DNA of 64,000 nt from Providencia sp. (GCF_003533305.1 NZ_DOEH01000019.1:102445-166444), one strand, 5' to 3'. Positions 28,585 to 42,400 are shown, counted from the first letter of the stretch. Numbers and translations are program-made. The notes: generated by a model from the letters alone, not told the origin.

Positions 28585-29985
28585 ATGATAGTAGCGCCTG
28601 TAGTCGACGTACTGCAAGGCCGAGTGGCGGTAGGCTCAGAAGTCACCGTTCAAGGCTGGGTACGTACAAGGAGAGATTCAAATGCTGGTTTTTCTTTCCT
28701 CGCCGTTTATGACGGTTCTTGCTTTAACCCATTACAGGCTATCATCAATAATAATTTATCAAATTATAATGACGAAGTCCTTCATCTAACAACCGGTTGC
28801 TCAGTTGAAGTCACAGGCACCGTTAAGGAATCGCCAGGTCAAGGACAATCCTTTGAACTTGACGCGACAGCCGTGAAAGTTGTCGGTTGGATTGATGATC
28901 CTGATACCTACCCTATGGCAGCAAAACGCCATAGCGTTGAGTTTTTACGCGAAGCGGCTCACTTGCGCCCACGTACTAACTTAATTGGTGCGGTTGCACG
29001 AGTTCGCCATACATTGGCACAAGCGCTTCATCGCTTCTTTGATGAGCAAGGTTATTTCTGGGTATCAACCCCATTAATCACCGCATCAGATACCGAAGGT
29101 GCCGGTGAAATGTTCCGTGTTTCCACACTGGACTACAACAACTTGCCACGCAATGACAAAGGTGAAGTTGATTTTAGCGAAGACTTTTTTGGTCGCGAAG
29201 CGTTCCTAACGGTTTCAGGTCAGCTTAATGGCGAAGCTTATGCTACTGCTATTAGCAAAATCTACACTTTCGGACCCACTTTCCGTGCTGAAAATTCAAA
29301 TACTAGCCGTCACTTGGCTGAATTTTGGATGTTGGAACCTGAAGTGGCTTTTGCAAACCTAGACGATGTTGCAGGCCTTGCGGAGCAAATGCTCAAATAT
29401 GCGTTTAAAGCCGCATTAGATGAACGCCGTGACGACTTAGAGTTCTTTGCTCAGCGTGTTGATAAAGAAGTAATCAATCGCCTTGAAAGCTTTGTTAATT
29501 CAGATTTCGCACAAGTGGATTACACCGATGCGATAAAAATCCTCGAAAATTGTGGTCAGAAATTTGAAAACCCAGTTTATTGGGGTGTTGATATGTCATC
29601 TGAACATGAGCGTTATTTAGCAGAACAACACTTTAAAGCACCTGTTGTGGTTAAAAATTACCCGAAAGATATTAAAGCTTTCTATATGCGCCTCAACGAA
29701 GACGGTAAAACCGTTGCCGCAATGGACGTATTAGCACCGGGTATTGGTGAGATCATCGGTGGCTCACAACGTGAAGAACGTCTTGATATGCTAGATGCGC
29801 GTCTTGAAGAGATGGGTATGAATAAAGAAGATTACTGGTGGTATCGCGATCTGCGTCGTTACGGCACAGTGCCACATTCAGGATTCGGCTTAGGCTTCGA
29901 ACGTTTAGTGGCGTATGTCACAGGTGTTGGCAACGTACGTGAAGTCATTGCATTCCCACGTACCCCAAGAAATGCTTCATTCTAG
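28585..29985 (+). CDS. asnS: Asparaginyl-tRNA synthetase
   Basis: Class IIb aminoacyl-tRNA synthetase charging tRNA-Asn. It has 466 residues, as in E. coli. The N-terminal OB-fold anticodon domain (about 15-100) starts [19 protein letters not shown]. The catalytic core has motif 2 [20 protein letters not shown] and motif 3 [15 protein letters not shown] near the C-terminus. Ribosome site AGAGAG. It is followed by a terminator and the porin gene, as in E. coli. Confidence 0.98.
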   Translation: MIVAPVVDVLQGRVAVGSEVTVQGWVRTRRDSNAGFSFLAVYDGSCFNPLQAIINNNLSNYNDEVLHLTTGCSVEVTGTVKESPGQGQSFELDATAVKVVGWIDDPDTYPMAAKRHSVEFLREAAHLRPRTNLIGAVARVRHTLAQALHRFFDEQGYFWVSTPLITASDTEGAGEMFRVSTLDYNNLPRNDKGEVDFSEDFFGREAFLTVSGQLNGEAYATAISKIYTFGPTFRAENSNTSRHLAEFWMLEPEVAFANLDDVAGLAEQMLKYAFKAALDERRDDLEFFAQRVDKEVINRLESFVNSDFAQVDYTDAIKILENCGQKFENPVYWGVDMSSEHERYLAEQHFKAPVVVKNYPKDIKAFYMRLNEDGKTVAAMDVLAPGIGEIIGGSQREERLDMLDARLEEMGMNKEDYWWYRDLRRYGTVPHSGFGLGFERLVAYVTGVGNVREVIAFPRTPRNASF

Positions 29986-30044
29986 TGTCACAAATTAGCT
30001 AAGTATTTTTTACTTTCTGTTTCTACTTAGTTAATTTGCTAAAT

Positions 30045-30080
30045 ATTGGGTCAATCATCAGGTTGGCCCAATACTTTTTG
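30045..30080 (+). terminator. asnS terminator
   Basis: ATTGGGTCAA, an 8-base loop, and TTGGCCCAAT (one G-U pair) followed by ACTTTTTG. Typical terminator 60 bases past the stop. Confidence 0.85.
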
Positions 30081-30375
30081 TAGAAGTCTTAATTATTATT
30101 CTGTTTTTATACCTCAGCATAAATTCTGTATAGTTGTTAACTCAATCACAAATTTTCTGTTATCGCCTTATAAGTGACCTGTTATTCAATCTTATAAGGA
30201 ATAGCTAAGAATTATCTGCTTTTGCGATCCAATTACTGACTTCTTTTAGCACAAAACAGCATTCGAGTTTCCCTAAGTCGCTCAAAAAAAGCTCAATTCG
30301 CCTTGTGAAAAAGTTCACTTATTTTTGTAATATTTTTTAAACTGGTACGATGTGTGGTTATTATTTGATCTATTT

Positions 30376-30395
30376 TTTACATTTTGAAACATATT
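30376..30395 (+). promoter_or_regulatory. OmpR F1-like box
   Basis: TTTACATTTTGAAACATATT differs from the E. coli ompF F1 site (TTTAC-TTTTGGTTACATATT type) at only a few positions, with both direct-repeat halves present. Confidence 0.75.
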
Positions 30396-30418
30396 ATTAC
30401 CATTTGTTACAGAAACTT

Positions 30419-30438
30419 CGTTTTTGTAGCACTTTGAG
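30419..30438 (+). promoter_or_regulatory. OmpR F3-like box
   Basis: The segment TTTTTGTAGCACTTTGAG matches the E. coli ompF F3 region TTTGTAGCACTTTCA and lies one expected OmpR array length downstream of the F1-like box. Confidence 0.65.
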
Positions 30439-30579
30439 GGTGGATTAATTTATTTAGCAATGGAACACTGGTCGCCGACATAGACGACACTAATCTCTCA
30501 TAAATAGTTCCAAATAAATTTGAGAATTATTTTTGGCAGTGGCAGGTGTCCGAAAATAACACCAATGAGGGTAATAATA

Positions 30580-31692
30580 ATGATGAAGCGCAATATTCTT
30601 GCAATAGTTATCCCAGCTCTGTTGTCTGCAGGCGCAGCAAACGCAGCTGAAGTTTATAACAAAGACGGCAACAAATTAGACGTTTACGGTAAAGTTGACG
30701 TTCGTCACTATTTCGCATCTGCTGATAAAAAAGACAGCAATGGTAATGCTAAATCAAGCCAAGACGGTGATGATTCACGTGTTCGTGTTGGTCTGAAAGG
30801 TGATACTCAAATCACTGATCAACTGACTGGTTTTGGTCGTTTCGAGTGGGAAACTAAAACTAACAAAACTGAAACTAACAACGAAAACAAAAACCGTTTA
30901 GCTTACGCTGGTTTGAAATTCGCTGATTTCGGTTCAATCGACTACGGCCGTAACTACGGCGTAATCTATGACACGAACGCATGGACCGACGTTATGCCTT
31001 TATGGGGCGGCGACACTATGGCTCAGACTGACACGTTCATGACTAGCCGTAACCGTAACCTATTAACTTACCGTAACAACAATGCATTCGGTTATGTTGA
31101 TGGCCTAAGCTTTGCCCTGCAATACCAAGGCAAAAATGGCGACAACAACAAATCTAGTGCTAAAACAGCTTACGAAAATAACGGTGACGGCTACGGTCTA
31201 TCTACCGCTTATGACTTAGGTTGGGGCGTGACTCTGGGTGGTGGTTATTCTAACTCTTCACGTACTCCTGCACAGAAAAATACAACAGCTGCTGGTGGCG
31301 ATAAAGCTCAAGCATGGAACGTTGGTGGTAAATTCGACGCTAACAATGTTTACTTAGCTGCTATGTATGGTCAAGCACTGAATACTACCCACTTCGGTAA
31401 AAATGATACTATTGCTAACAAAACTGAAAACGTTGAGTTAGTAGCACAGTACCTGTTCGATTTCGGTTTGAAACCATCTTTAGGTTATAACCAATCAAAA
31501 GGTAAAGATATCGCAGGCGGTAACGGCGACATCGTTAAATACATCTCTGTAGGTTCTTACTACTACTTCAACAAAAACATGTCTGCAGTTGTTGATTACA
31601 AAATCAACCTGCTGAAAGACAATGACTTCTCTAAAACTTACGGTCTGATGACAGACAACGTAGTTGGTTTAGGTCTAGTTTACCAATTCTAA
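30580..31692 (+). CDS. ompF: General porin, OmpF/OmpC family
   Basis: Trimeric 16-stranded outer-membrane porin for small hydrophilic solutes. The 370-residue precursor starts [15 protein letters not shown] and the signal peptide is cut after AANA, giving mature [16 protein letters not shown]. The motif [15 protein letters not shown] leads into constriction loop L3, and the last residue is Phe (GLVYQF), needed for barrel assembly. The open frame extends 20 codons upstream, but homology and GAGGG fix the start at 30580. The symbol is assigned from position between asnS and aspC; Providencia-type porins are often named OmpPst. Confidence 0.93.
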   Translation: MMKRNILAIVIPALLSAGAANAAEVYNKDGNKLDVYGKVDVRHYFASADKKDSNGNAKSSQDGDDSRVRVGLKGDTQITDQLTGFGRFEWETKTNKTETNNENKNRLAYAGLKFADFGSIDYGRNYGVIYDTNAWTDVMPLWGGDTMAQTDTFMTSRNRNLLTYRNNNAFGYVDGLSFALQYQGKNGDNNKSSAKTAYENNGDGYGLSTAYDLGWGVTLGGGYSNSSRTPAQKNTTAAGGDKAQAWNVGGKFDANNVYLAAMYGQALNTTHFGKNDTIANKTENVELVAQYLFDFGLKPSLGYNQSKGKDIAGGNGDIVKYISVGSYYYFNKNMSAVVDYKINLLKDNDFSKTYGLMTDNVVGLGLVYQF

Positions 31693-31764
31693 TTATCAGC
31701 TAACTGATAATTTTGAAACAGTAAATATGTTTTTGAAAGCAGCACTTCGGTGCTGCTTTTTTAT
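31693..31764 (+). terminator. ompF terminator (two hairpins)
   Basis: AATTATCAG-CTAA-CTGATAATT directly at the stop is followed at 31737-31764 by AGCAGCAC-TTCG-GTGCTGCT with TTTTT. The latter is a strong Rho-independent terminator with a stable tetraloop. Confidence 0.93.
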
Positions 31765-32125
31765 TGGTTATTATTCGCAGCATCACTTATCGCTTTATCT
31801 CCCTACCTTGTAATTACGATGTCTATTATCGCCCACGACTTTGACTCATCTAAGCTAAGCGCTAAACAATGCATTCCCTCTAAAAATACAATCAACACTC
31901 TCATCACCATACTCATTATCTTGCTTTAAAAACTAATAATTAGACAATATCACTGTATTACTGGCGATTACTGGTCGTATTGCAGGCAATACCTATCGAG
32001 TTCACAAGATCTCACCAATTATAGGTAAAACAGTTGGCAAATCCCCTCGCTCACGTTACCCTGAGAACTCGACATTTTCGGCTAAACCACCTTTCAGCTA
32101 ACAACAGAGCTTTGGAATCGATAAC
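31765..32125. promoter_or_regulatory. Upstream region of aspC
   Basis: A 361-base gap with no gene. It must hold the aspC promoter; I could not single out a clear -35/-10 pair. GGAAT precedes the aspC ATG by about 9 bases. Confidence 0.5.
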
Positions 32126-33316
32126 ATGTTTGAAAAAATCACTGCTGCCCCTGCGGACCCTATTCTCGGTCTTGCTGATAGTTTCCGTGCGGATCCTCGC
32201 GATAACAAAATTAACTTAGGTATTGGCGTCTACAAAGACGAATCAGGTAAAACACCTGTGCTTGATACTGTTAAAAAAGCAGAGAAATTTCTGCTTGATA
32301 ACGAAAATACTAAAAACTATCTTGCTATCAGTGGAATGCCTGAGTTTGGTCGAGTCACCCAAATATTACTATTTGGTGAAAACCATGAAATCGTAACCTC
32401 TAAACGTGCACGCACTGCACAAGCGCCGGGCGGTACAGGTGCATTACGTATCGCAGCTGATTTCATTGCAAAACAAACCAATGCAAAACGTGTCTGGATA
32501 AGCGGCCCAACTTGGCCTAACCATAACAATATTTTTGAAGCCGCTGGTTTAGAAGTTAAAACTTATAGCTATTACAGTGCCGCTAAACATGATATCGATT
32601 TTGAAGGTATGATAAGCAGCCTAGCAGACGCTACAGCGGGTGATGCAATCGTACTGCATGGTTGTTGCCATAACCCAACAGGTATCGACCCAACAGCCGA
32701 GCAGTGGTCTATTCTCGCAGACTTATGTGCAGAAAAAGGTTTACTGCCTATTTTTGACTTTGCTTACCAAGGTTTTGCTAAAGGCTTAGATGAAGATGCA
32801 GAAGGCCTGCGTATTTTCACCAAAAACAATCCAGAAATGATTGTCGCGAGCTCTTTCTCGAAAAACTTCGGCTTATACAACGAACGTGTTGGCGCTTGCA
32901 CCATTATCGCCAAAGACAGCGATAACGCAGAGCGTGCATTTAGCCAAGCGAAAGCCGTTATCCGTGCTAACTACTCAAATCCGCCCGCTCATGGCGCAGC
33001 TGTTGTCACAACCATTTTGTCTGATGAAAATTTAAAAGCAGAATGGATCCAAGAACTAACATCAATGCGTGAACGTATTAAACGTATGCGCCAGCTGCTC
33101 GTAAAAACGTTGGAAGAGAAAGGCGCTAAACAAGACTTTAGCTTCATCATCAACCAAAACGGTATGTTCTCATTCAGTGGCTTAACCAAAGAGCAAGTAG
33201 AACGCCTGCGTAGCGAATTTGGTATTTATGCAGTAAGCTCTGGTCGTATTAACGTCGCTGGCTTAACACTTGAGAACATGGTTCCTTTGTGTGATGCGAT
33301 TGTAAAAGTGCTATAA
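32126..33316 (+). CDS. aspC: Aspartate aminotransferase
   Basis: PLP enzyme exchanging amino groups between aspartate and 2-oxoglutarate. The 396 residues equal E. coli AspC. Lys246 in [15 protein letters not shown] carries the cofactor. [26 protein letters not shown] and [11 protein letters not shown] are family motifs, and an arginine near the end (SGRINVAGL) binds the substrate carboxylate. In E. coli its neighbour on this side is gloC; here the giant toxin gene lies between. Confidence 0.98.
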   Translation: MFEKITAAPADPILGLADSFRADPRDNKINLGIGVYKDESGKTPVLDTVKKAEKFLLDNENTKNYLAISGMPEFGRVTQILLFGENHEIVTSKRARTAQAPGGTGALRIAADFIAKQTNAKRVWISGPTWPNHNNIFEAAGLEVKTYSYYSAAKHDIDFEGMISSLADATAGDAIVLHGCCHNPTGIDPTAEQWSILADLCAEKGLLPIFDFAYQGFAKGLDEDAEGLRIFTKNNPEMIVASSFSKNFGLYNERVGACTIIAKDSDNAERAFSQAKAVIRANYSNPPAHGAAVVTTILSDENLKAEWIQELTSMRERIKRMRQLLVKTLEEKGAKQDFSFIINQNGMFSFSGLTKEQVERLRSEFGIYAVSSGRINVAGLTLENMVPLCDAIVKVL

Positions 33317-33362
33317 GCCAAGCTTATCACTTTTTGCGGTTTAACCGTTGATATCATCAATA

Positions 33363-33397
33363 GGCCAGTCAGTGAATTCTCTGACTGGCCATTTTTT
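33363..33397 (+). terminator. aspC terminator
   Basis: GGCCAGTCAG, an 8-base loop, CTGACTGGCC and ATTTTTT. The T-run is on the aspC side only, so it terminates aspC rather than the converging toxin gene. Confidence 0.92.
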
Positions 33398-33405
33398 AGA
33401 GATGG

Positions 33406-36400
33406 TTATTTAAGGTTGCTGAGGAAGTGCTCTGTTATTTGTGCCGCCCCCCAATTTTTTCTATAATTACCATTCTTTATCGTAGAATCAAGGTTACTTT
33501 CATAGGCTATACGTTGCTCGGCGAGTAGCTGTATCAAACGTTCAACGGTTTGATCTATATTTTGTTTTGATAGCAGCCTGTGGTCGTTAAGATAATTCAC
33601 CTCGGTTACATTAGCCACTTTATTCAAATGGTTGTTATGGCGTAACGTCACGACTCTTCCACTCTTTGATTCATATTTCGTTTCAGTCACCGTTGCGGAT
33701 AACTGATTGCCATCGGTGTCGTTACGCTCAAAACCAATCAATAGCAGCTTATTTCGCCCAGCAAAATCAGTGACCGTCACATCCCCTTCACCATGGCCAC
33801 TGATAATGTAGAGATCATCTCCTTTATCTGCCGATAATTGGTCTTCTCCATCTAATGAGATCAACACATCCTGATGCATACCCTGTGCCAATAAAACATC
33901 ATTACCTTGCCCACCATACAGCACATTCTCTCCGCCAGTCGCAATCAGTTTATCATTACCACCACCACCTTTTATCACACGACCGTACTCAGTCATATCT
34001 ATGATCTCATCATTGCCAGATAAAGCATCAATGAACCAGTTATCTCTCCTACTGTCAGGCTGTAGCGTCCTTCCATCATTACCCGCTGTTAGCATTACGG
34101 GTTTCACGGTCAGCCCTTTTAGCGTGTCAGCCAGTTTCTCAGTTGGCTTCCAAGTAGCAAGCTCTCCGAAATGCTTTTCTTCATGCAATTTTTTAGATAA
34201 ATAATTCACGAGCGGTGTCATACCATCACCTGTGGATGCAATAAATTTTTCATCCAATCGTTCATAATGATGAATGCTAAAATTAGCCGCGCTGTCATCG
34301 CTAGGTCGTTTAATTTTGACAATTTTACCGCCTGCTGAAGAATAGAGCAGGTATTCCTCATTGCTTTGCTTTATGGGATCGTTTTTAAAGTTGACCAAGT
34401 GAATATGATTGTGCCCCGCATCATCTACAATATAAACCCCACCCGCCTGATTACCCTCAATCACATAATGATCACTTCCCTCCCCACCCATTAAAGCATC
34501 ACTGCCATCACTCGATAACAGTAGGTCATCACCTAGCCCACCGCTAACCGAATTAATCCCAGCGCCGCCATACAGAACATTATTTCCGACTGAGGCCTTA
34601 ATATTATCATCACCCTTACCACCTAATAGGACGTAACTGTCTAAGCTTCTGCTGATAATTATATCGTCACCATTCCCCCCATCAATAACATGCTCTTCTG
34701 ATATATAACCTGCAGGTAGGATTATTTGGTCAGCGTGGTCACTGCTCTCCATGACGGGTTTTATTGGCGTTATAAAGCCCTCCTTTAGATTCACTTTAAA
34801 TACGTTGCTGTGCTTATCTTGCAGTAAAACAACCTCCGTCAGGTGCTCTCCGACATTAGTAAACTTGATATCTAATTGTTTTTTCCCTGAATTATTAATA
34901 GAGTAAATCTCATAGCCATCCATGTGTAGTGAATAACCATTCTCAGTCGGCAATAATAAATTCACACTATCCGATTTAGTAAAACTATCCTTCACTTTAG
35001 AAAAGTCGAACTCAATTTGCCCATATTCATCTTTTCCTTGCACAATTTGGTAAGTATCGATTCCACGACTAATTTCTATATAACTACCACTCTTGATAAG
35101 TGGTAATAAATTATTTTTATCATTGCCGTAATAGGATAAATGCTCAGCACGGCCAATCGGGGTAAACCAACCCCATTCAGGGGCAATATGGCAACGAGAT
35201 TGATTTATCGTTATACAATTAGCTAGCTCATCTATTTTGACGGATTTATGTTCAGGGGCTGGTAACTGATCATATTCTTGAATATAACTTAAGCTGAAAT
35301 ATTGATGAGGTCGTGTTTTATCTTGTTGAGTTGTCATCACCCAACCATCACGTGTTTGTAGCTGATAGATATGATGCAGCGTTTTCGAATCGCCATCTGA
35401 TTCAAACACATTTTCTAACACAATTGATACTTCACTTTCTACATTTGCAAAACTTTGTCCACCAATCACGTGGTCCGCCAATTTTATTGTTAAGACCAAG
35501 TTATTACCACTTAACCGTATTTGTATTATTTCATCTAAGGAATATTCTAAATTGACTCGGCTTTGTGAACGATTATATTCATTAATCATTACTTCCGTTT
35601 GATATATTCTATTACCCTGTATATAGACAGGGTTATGATACCTTCGAGTTTTAACAACTTTTTCTTTTATGTCAAAATAACGTTCTGTAAGATAAAAATC
35701 ACTAACATGTTCAGACCAGTCAAAACGGCGGATACGATAGCTATCATTACCATCACCACCTAGCGCTCTACCTTGGGTTAAAATAAGCAGATCATCGCCT
35801 CCTTTTCCTTCCAATACATCAAAGCCAAGCCCACCATCTAATATATTAACCGCATCATTTCCCTGTAAAGTGTCATCGCTATTTCCCCTTACCACCACAT
35901 TTTCCATTGCTTGTAAGTTCGCCGCTGGAATAACGATAAGAGAACTTTGTTCCTGATAATTCAGCGTATTTGCATTTAAATCGACAAGCACCTGATGGTT
36001 CTTCGGTAAGCTATCAATAATGACGGTATCTTGCCCACCTTGACCATCTAAATATTTAGTTGGTAATTTCCCTCCGCGTGACATTAATGAACTTACGCTA
36101 CAATCACGCATAAAAAATAAATCATCGCTGTCCCCACCTGCGAAATATTTTTCACCAAGTAAAACCTGAAAGGAATTTTTTTGTGATTTTTTTCCGATAA
36201 GCACATCATTACCATTAGCTGTATTCCAACTTATCCCTTGGCTAAATGTGCTTTCTATATGTAATGCCGTGCGATAAGTATTATTCACCAAATTTTCACT
36301 AAAGAAGCGTTCATCAGCGCTAATCAAGCGCTGCCCAAACACACTAAATTGAGTATTGGTTGAATAAAAATTAATTTGTTCTGAAGCTGAATTCTTTAAT

Positions 36401-39400
36401 TGCCTATCTAGGGGCAATGATAAATTATTATCTAGCACCTGATGCCGGGCTTTAAATTCATCAAATAATGGGTTCTTATAACTAGTATTTAAAGAATAAT
36501 GCTCATTAGTCGAGACTCTGCCTATCGGCTTAAGGTCTATTATCTCTTTAGCTTCCCGCTTAAAATGAATCTTTTTACGATAATCTGGCTCAATACTTTC
36601 ATAGCTTTTATAGAGAGTTTTTAAACGTTTAAACCAGCCTCTATTTCTAGCGAGTTCAATTTGTAAAATGAAATCGGCTTCTTCAGCTGTAAACGTAGGG
36701 GCTCCATTACGTAAAAAACAGAAAACAATATTTCCTGATCCTAATTTTTCAGTAGAGAAAGTTCCATGGAAGTAATTCCTATGATTATCAACTAAATAAT
36801 ATCTCTGCAAAGGTTCAGAGATGGGTTTTTCAACAATACTGAGGTGATGACCAAAACCTGCATGCTGAATATTACTTTCGAATAAAATCAGATCCCTATC
36901 CCAATCTTGATTTTTGAATGCATTAATCTGGTGTTGATTACTCATCTCTTGCTGACTACGTAAGGTTGGCTCCAAACCAAAAGCGCCTCGGATCCCTTCT
37001 TCTAATTCGCGATCCCAGTCAATATCAATAATATTTTTAATATTTTCAACAGCTCGGATGCCGTTATAAACCCAGCCCCCCACGAGCAATACTCCTCCAA
37101 CAACTAATCCTATAACCGGAATAGTCGAAGAACCGACTAAGACGCCAATGACAGTCACCCCATTGATCACCGAACCCACAATAGAAAAAGTGGCATTAAC
37201 AATAATGTCTTCACGCTGTTTAGGGTCTGTTACACTGTCCAATTTAGATAAACTGTCGTAAGCTTGATAGGCATCAATTCCCATCCCTATCAAATTGAAG
37301 ATCACTACCGTGCCCATTGCAAGTCTTGACCGGAACAATGAGCTTGTCCCCTTACTCGATGCGATACTTAATAGCATTGGTTGCACTATCATATCGCCAT
37401 AATTAAAAAAGGCAGACGCAACAAGTAAATAAAACTGCTTCTCTAACTCTTTACTTTCTTCAACGCTAATATCGGGATTATCCAATTTGGCCAAAATAGC
37501 ATAAGCGCTAATCAGACTTTGGATCGCACCAGCCGCCCCCATGACTTGCCCAGCATGATTTGCAATACGATGATATTTAGGAAGCTTGTTACCCGCTTGA
37601 CGAACCTTGAGTAATGTGGAGGACGCAACAGCGTCCTGTTGAGCATCGATATTGCTCGCTAAATATTTAAACTGTTTTTTCAGTGCTCCCGACTCAGCAA
37701 AGTTAGCTTTCCGCTCGACGAGTTGGTAAATATCTGCTGATTTTAATTGCTCATGAAACACTTTAATGAAAGAGAGATCCTCTTTCCCACCCTCCATTAA
37801 GGTAAAGTAGGTCGATAATTTCTCAGGGGAAAAGCGAATTTTTTTATGTTGTCCACCCACATCGAAATCGCTAAGAGAAATTGTTCTTCCCTCTATTGTG
37901 GCGCCTAATTGCTGTAATTTTACAAAAGAAACTTTTTCCCCATTGATAGTAACCCAGCGATTTTTAGGTAGGGAAAACGCAGTTTGCTCTATAATCGATT
38001 CTCGTTGATTTTGTAATGAGGGCAATACCTTTTTAATATTTTTAAAATCTAAATCAATAACCTGGAAATCAGCTCTAAAATTGCCATTCTTCATTACTTC
38101 GAGCCCGGCATTTTTTCCTCTCGCAATAAATTTTCCATCCGCAAGTTGAATATCTTCATTAAAATAATGTTTAATTTTTTGTTGGAATTTCCATTGAGCT
38201 CCCTCAGACGTTCTATTTTTAATACTAAATTGTATCCCTTGAGGATCAAATAAACTAATTTCATGACTTCCATTACGGTTGACTTGCATTACCGTATAAG
38301 TAGCTGATTTTCCTTTTATGAAAATAATTGCATTGCCAGAACCGGAGACGGTTGAAAATAAGTTTAATAGCGACTGATCAACCACCAATATACTATTTTC
38401 ACGAACGACGGTATTAATATAGTGGCTATATTCATCCATTTTTATCAACAATGATCTTTCTGCTGATGTTAATGTACCTTTAAATTTAATTCTCTCAAGC
38501 TGTGCTTTTCGCTCAATAATATCTCGCGCCGTATCGCTACCCGTAAAATAAAATTCAATGCCATACATTCCCCCCAGAGTTTGGTCTATCACTCTAGGTT
38601 GATCCACTAAACGGATAATATCATGGTTAATTAACCCCACTTTATAACCATAACTTAACAGCTGATTAAATTGCTTCAATCGCTGTGCTTGGTTATTTTC
38701 ATAGGTTTTAAACACTTCACTAAACGAAAGTCTCCTTAACTGAGCCTCTTCTGCCACTAAATTAGATGAACTAAACTCTTTTAGGTTATTGCTTAATAAT
38801 ATGAATTTATTATCATCAGTGACTAAGTCTAAAACTTTACCTTTATTAAACTCAACTCCATTAAATCCATCCCCAGCCGGAAATATTTTACTCAATAATA
38901 GTTTTGAGTTTTCACTTAAATTATTTAATAACGATAAATCATTTTTTATCTCAATTAATAGAGTATGAATATACTCGGCTTGTTGCTGATAACTGTTTGA
39001 TAGTGAAGATTCAAGAAGCAAGTTCATTGACAAAGTATTAAAATCTTTATTTTGACTCAAAATATCATTCAATCTTTTATTAATTAATGGGTCTGATACT
39101 GCGATTTTTAATTTTTCAATATCAACCCCTCCATTTTCATCTGAAAAATAATTTAATAAATAAGGATGTTCCACCTTAGTGATATCTTGAATTAAAACCT
39201 CTTTTAACGATATTTTTTCCAGTAACGTAATCAATGACTGATGTGAATTTCCGCCTAAAAATGATGTACTCTGAGTATCATTATTTACACTAGCAAGATG
39301 GTGATTATAATCATGCGTATATTTGGATTTAACCTCGGAAGTCATACCATGCGATTTAAGATTTGCAGATAAGTCCATAAGAAACACTTTATGCTCCGCC

Positions 39401-42400
39401 GCGTCAGTTATCATAGCGGGGCCTACTGAATGATATAAAATATTTTCAGGATTTATTAATGGATATTTATTTTTCAGTGCCAATAATTCAGATGCCAATT
39501 TACCAGTTGGTTTTCTTATAATATCAGTATCACCAATAATTACCCAATTAGTTATTTTATTTTCCTCTACTAAAGAAATTAAATCCGCTGAACCATACTC
39601 TAATATACTTTTTTTATTTTCAACATCCATCTGGAAAATTAACGTATTATGTGGGTCCCTTGCAGCTAAACGTTCTGATTGCAATAAGCCTTTTCTATCA
39701 TCCGTTAAGCGAATAATCACTGTTAATTCTGAAATATTCTGAGCTGTAATGTTTGATACTCGGTTAAGAATGCGTTCAGAACTCACCATTTTCCAAATTG
39801 GTGTTTCTTTAATTCCTAATTCATTAATTTTTTCATTAAAGGTAAAATAAAAATCATCAGGTAGATTACCTTTATGTCTTTTCAATTCATTAACAAATAA
39901 TTTATAGGCATCATGGTTATAAATAACTTTCTTTAATAAATCCATATCAAGGGTGCGCGTATCTAGATCCCTAAATACGCGCATAGGATCTGGTTCAATA
40001 TAATCATTTAATTGATTTAACGTAATCTCACCACGGCGAACTTCATTAATAAAATATAACACACTAGATTTACCATTAATTCTAACCTGCTCTGAACCTG
40101 TATTATATTGATAAGTAAACTTGTAACCATCTGTACTTACCGAATCACTATCACCATCAATAGGCATAACTAATTTATTCCCCAAGTAAATATTACTTAC
40201 CATTCTATTGTAAGCAACAACGGGAATTCTTACATTATACTCAGCTAATAAAGGAATTATTTTTATTACAAAATTTTCATTAGGTCCACCTCGCGCTAGG
40301 TTGCACCCTAGCAAGACTAATTTATCTGGAGATTTACTTTTTAATATTTTATTTTGTAAGTATAAAATGCTATTAACATATTCTGCAGCATTCTTTCCAG
40401 CATATAACGTTGGCTCATTATTCCCATAATAAATACCATGCCCAACAGTTATCCAGCGTACCTTACCTTTTTTTATCCTTTGAAGATCCCCATGTAATAT
40501 TTTATATTGCTTATTCGTCATATTATATTGAATAACCATGGAATCGTCTGGGTGTTTAGAAAAAGCATTACCTGTTGCACGAGCTGCAATTTCATCACCT
40601 TCAATTTGAACAATTACATTATAATCATATTCAGTTGGTTTTATTTTTCTTACTGTTTCAGCATCCTGCTGCTGTAATTTTCGATATTTATCTATTGGAT
40701 CAGACCAATGCTCAAGTGACTCAATACTTGATGATTGCTCACCAGCTAATACGCCATTATTATGTGTATTTATTTCATCTAATTGAATATCACCAAAGCC
40801 CATATCTAATTTCGCAATAGGTTTACCGAAGTTATTATCAATATATCCTTTTTGATTTTCTTTCCCCTCAATAAAATTCTGATCAACAATAGGGATGCTT
40901 TTCTTACGCTGTATCTCTCTTCTAGCATTAATAAAACTATCTGATATTTTTCTTTTTGGATTAAAGTAATCAGCATATTCCCCTTCACACCAGTTAGCAT
41001 TGAGAGGAGCACGATATCCCTCATTAATTAATAACTGTTGAAAATTTGATAGGCTTTCAACATCATTAATAATAACCGTACCCGATGAATTCATTTGGAA
41101 ATAAGTATCTATCGATTGGCTTGTTCCTGATAATTTATTTTTTCCTTTGAGTTTATCCGGTAAGAAAAAGGTAATTGGGAAGTTATCTTTCATCACACTT
41201 CCAGGATTAGCATCATCAGCCCCATGATGAACTAACTCTAATCCAACAGGGCGCCCTAATTTTTTATTTAAATCTCGATTAATCTCCTTGATTTTTGTAT
41301 TAGTAATACCATTATCTTTCCCCTCTCTTTTATTATATTCAGCCTCAGTCTGATAGAGCTTTTTCTGTTCATTCGTGAGTTCATCATAGTTAACACTCGC
41401 CTTCCATTCTTTCCATGAAGGCATTTCTGACACTCTAACATAATGCTCTAGCTCAGAAACTGAAAAAATAACACTAAAAAGATCATAATCTGCCGTCATC
41501 GCTTTTCCCGTTTTAGGGTCACCGACCACAAGGAAAGGATTTATTTTATTACCAGACAGATGATAGACTTGCCATACCTTACTTTCTCCTCGAGTTATAT
41601 TTTTAAGAACAAAATGATAGGATACATTATCCACCTTTGCACTTGTTCTACTGCTGTATTCTCCCCAGCTTACATCCACCAATGGCTCCACTACCTTATA
41701 TTTAAGTAGCTCATTCATACGTTCATGAGTTACTTCAAGTATCACCGCCTTTGCATGCCCTTGCTCAATAGACTGTGTTACATAATCATTATATTTCTCT
41801 TGCTCATCCCGAGCTGATTTTTTGGCAAACTGCTGTAAAATAGGAATAAAGCCACTATGAGGTCCCCAATCTGAACTTTTACCTTTAATCGAGAGCCCTT
41901 TACTGCTATACAGACCAGAAGCAATTAAACTTGTCGATTTATAATCAATAGGCCGCATACCTATAATAATATTATAGTCATTGGCAACTTGTGTAATGGC
42001 TCGTTGATGATTTTCTGGGATCCCTGTAATAGGCTTGGATTCATTATTGGACAACGGTTTTAAATGCAAGTTGACACTAATATAATCCCTTGCAATGTTT
42101 TGATTATTATGACTCTTATTGATATTTTCAAAGGTCTTGATATCGAAATCTTTATTTATCGAATAAATTTTGTATCCATCTTGAGAGATAAAAACATCTT
42201 TTTTAATTTTAGATATAGTTTCAGGATTATTAACTATCCGTGTATAAAGGTCTTGTCCATCTAAAATATCCGTATATGCTATAAATTCGACACTCCCTAC
42301 GATAACCTTAATTTTTAGTAAACAATTTTCCGGATTGAATTCTTTATATATTATTTTGCACTTACTCCCTTCTTGCTGATAAGTGATTTTTCTTTCAGCT

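Larger units (their letters stand above)
30081..30579 (+). promoter_or_regulatory. ompF control region and leader
   Basis: Gene-free region upstream of the porin. It contains OmpR-like boxes (separate entries) and a leader whose segments CTCTCATAAATAGTTCC and GGCAGTGGCAGGTGTC closely match the E. coli ompF leader. The ribosome region GAGGGTAATAATAATG is nearly identical to that of E. coli, where MicF antisense RNA binds. Confidence 0.75.

Noticed and set aside
33770..33780. GTGAC-C-GTCAC resembling a matS site
   Set aside because: The spacer is one base, whereas matS needs GTGAC-N3-GTCAC; it lies within toxin coding sequence. I did not scan the full window exhaustively for matS.
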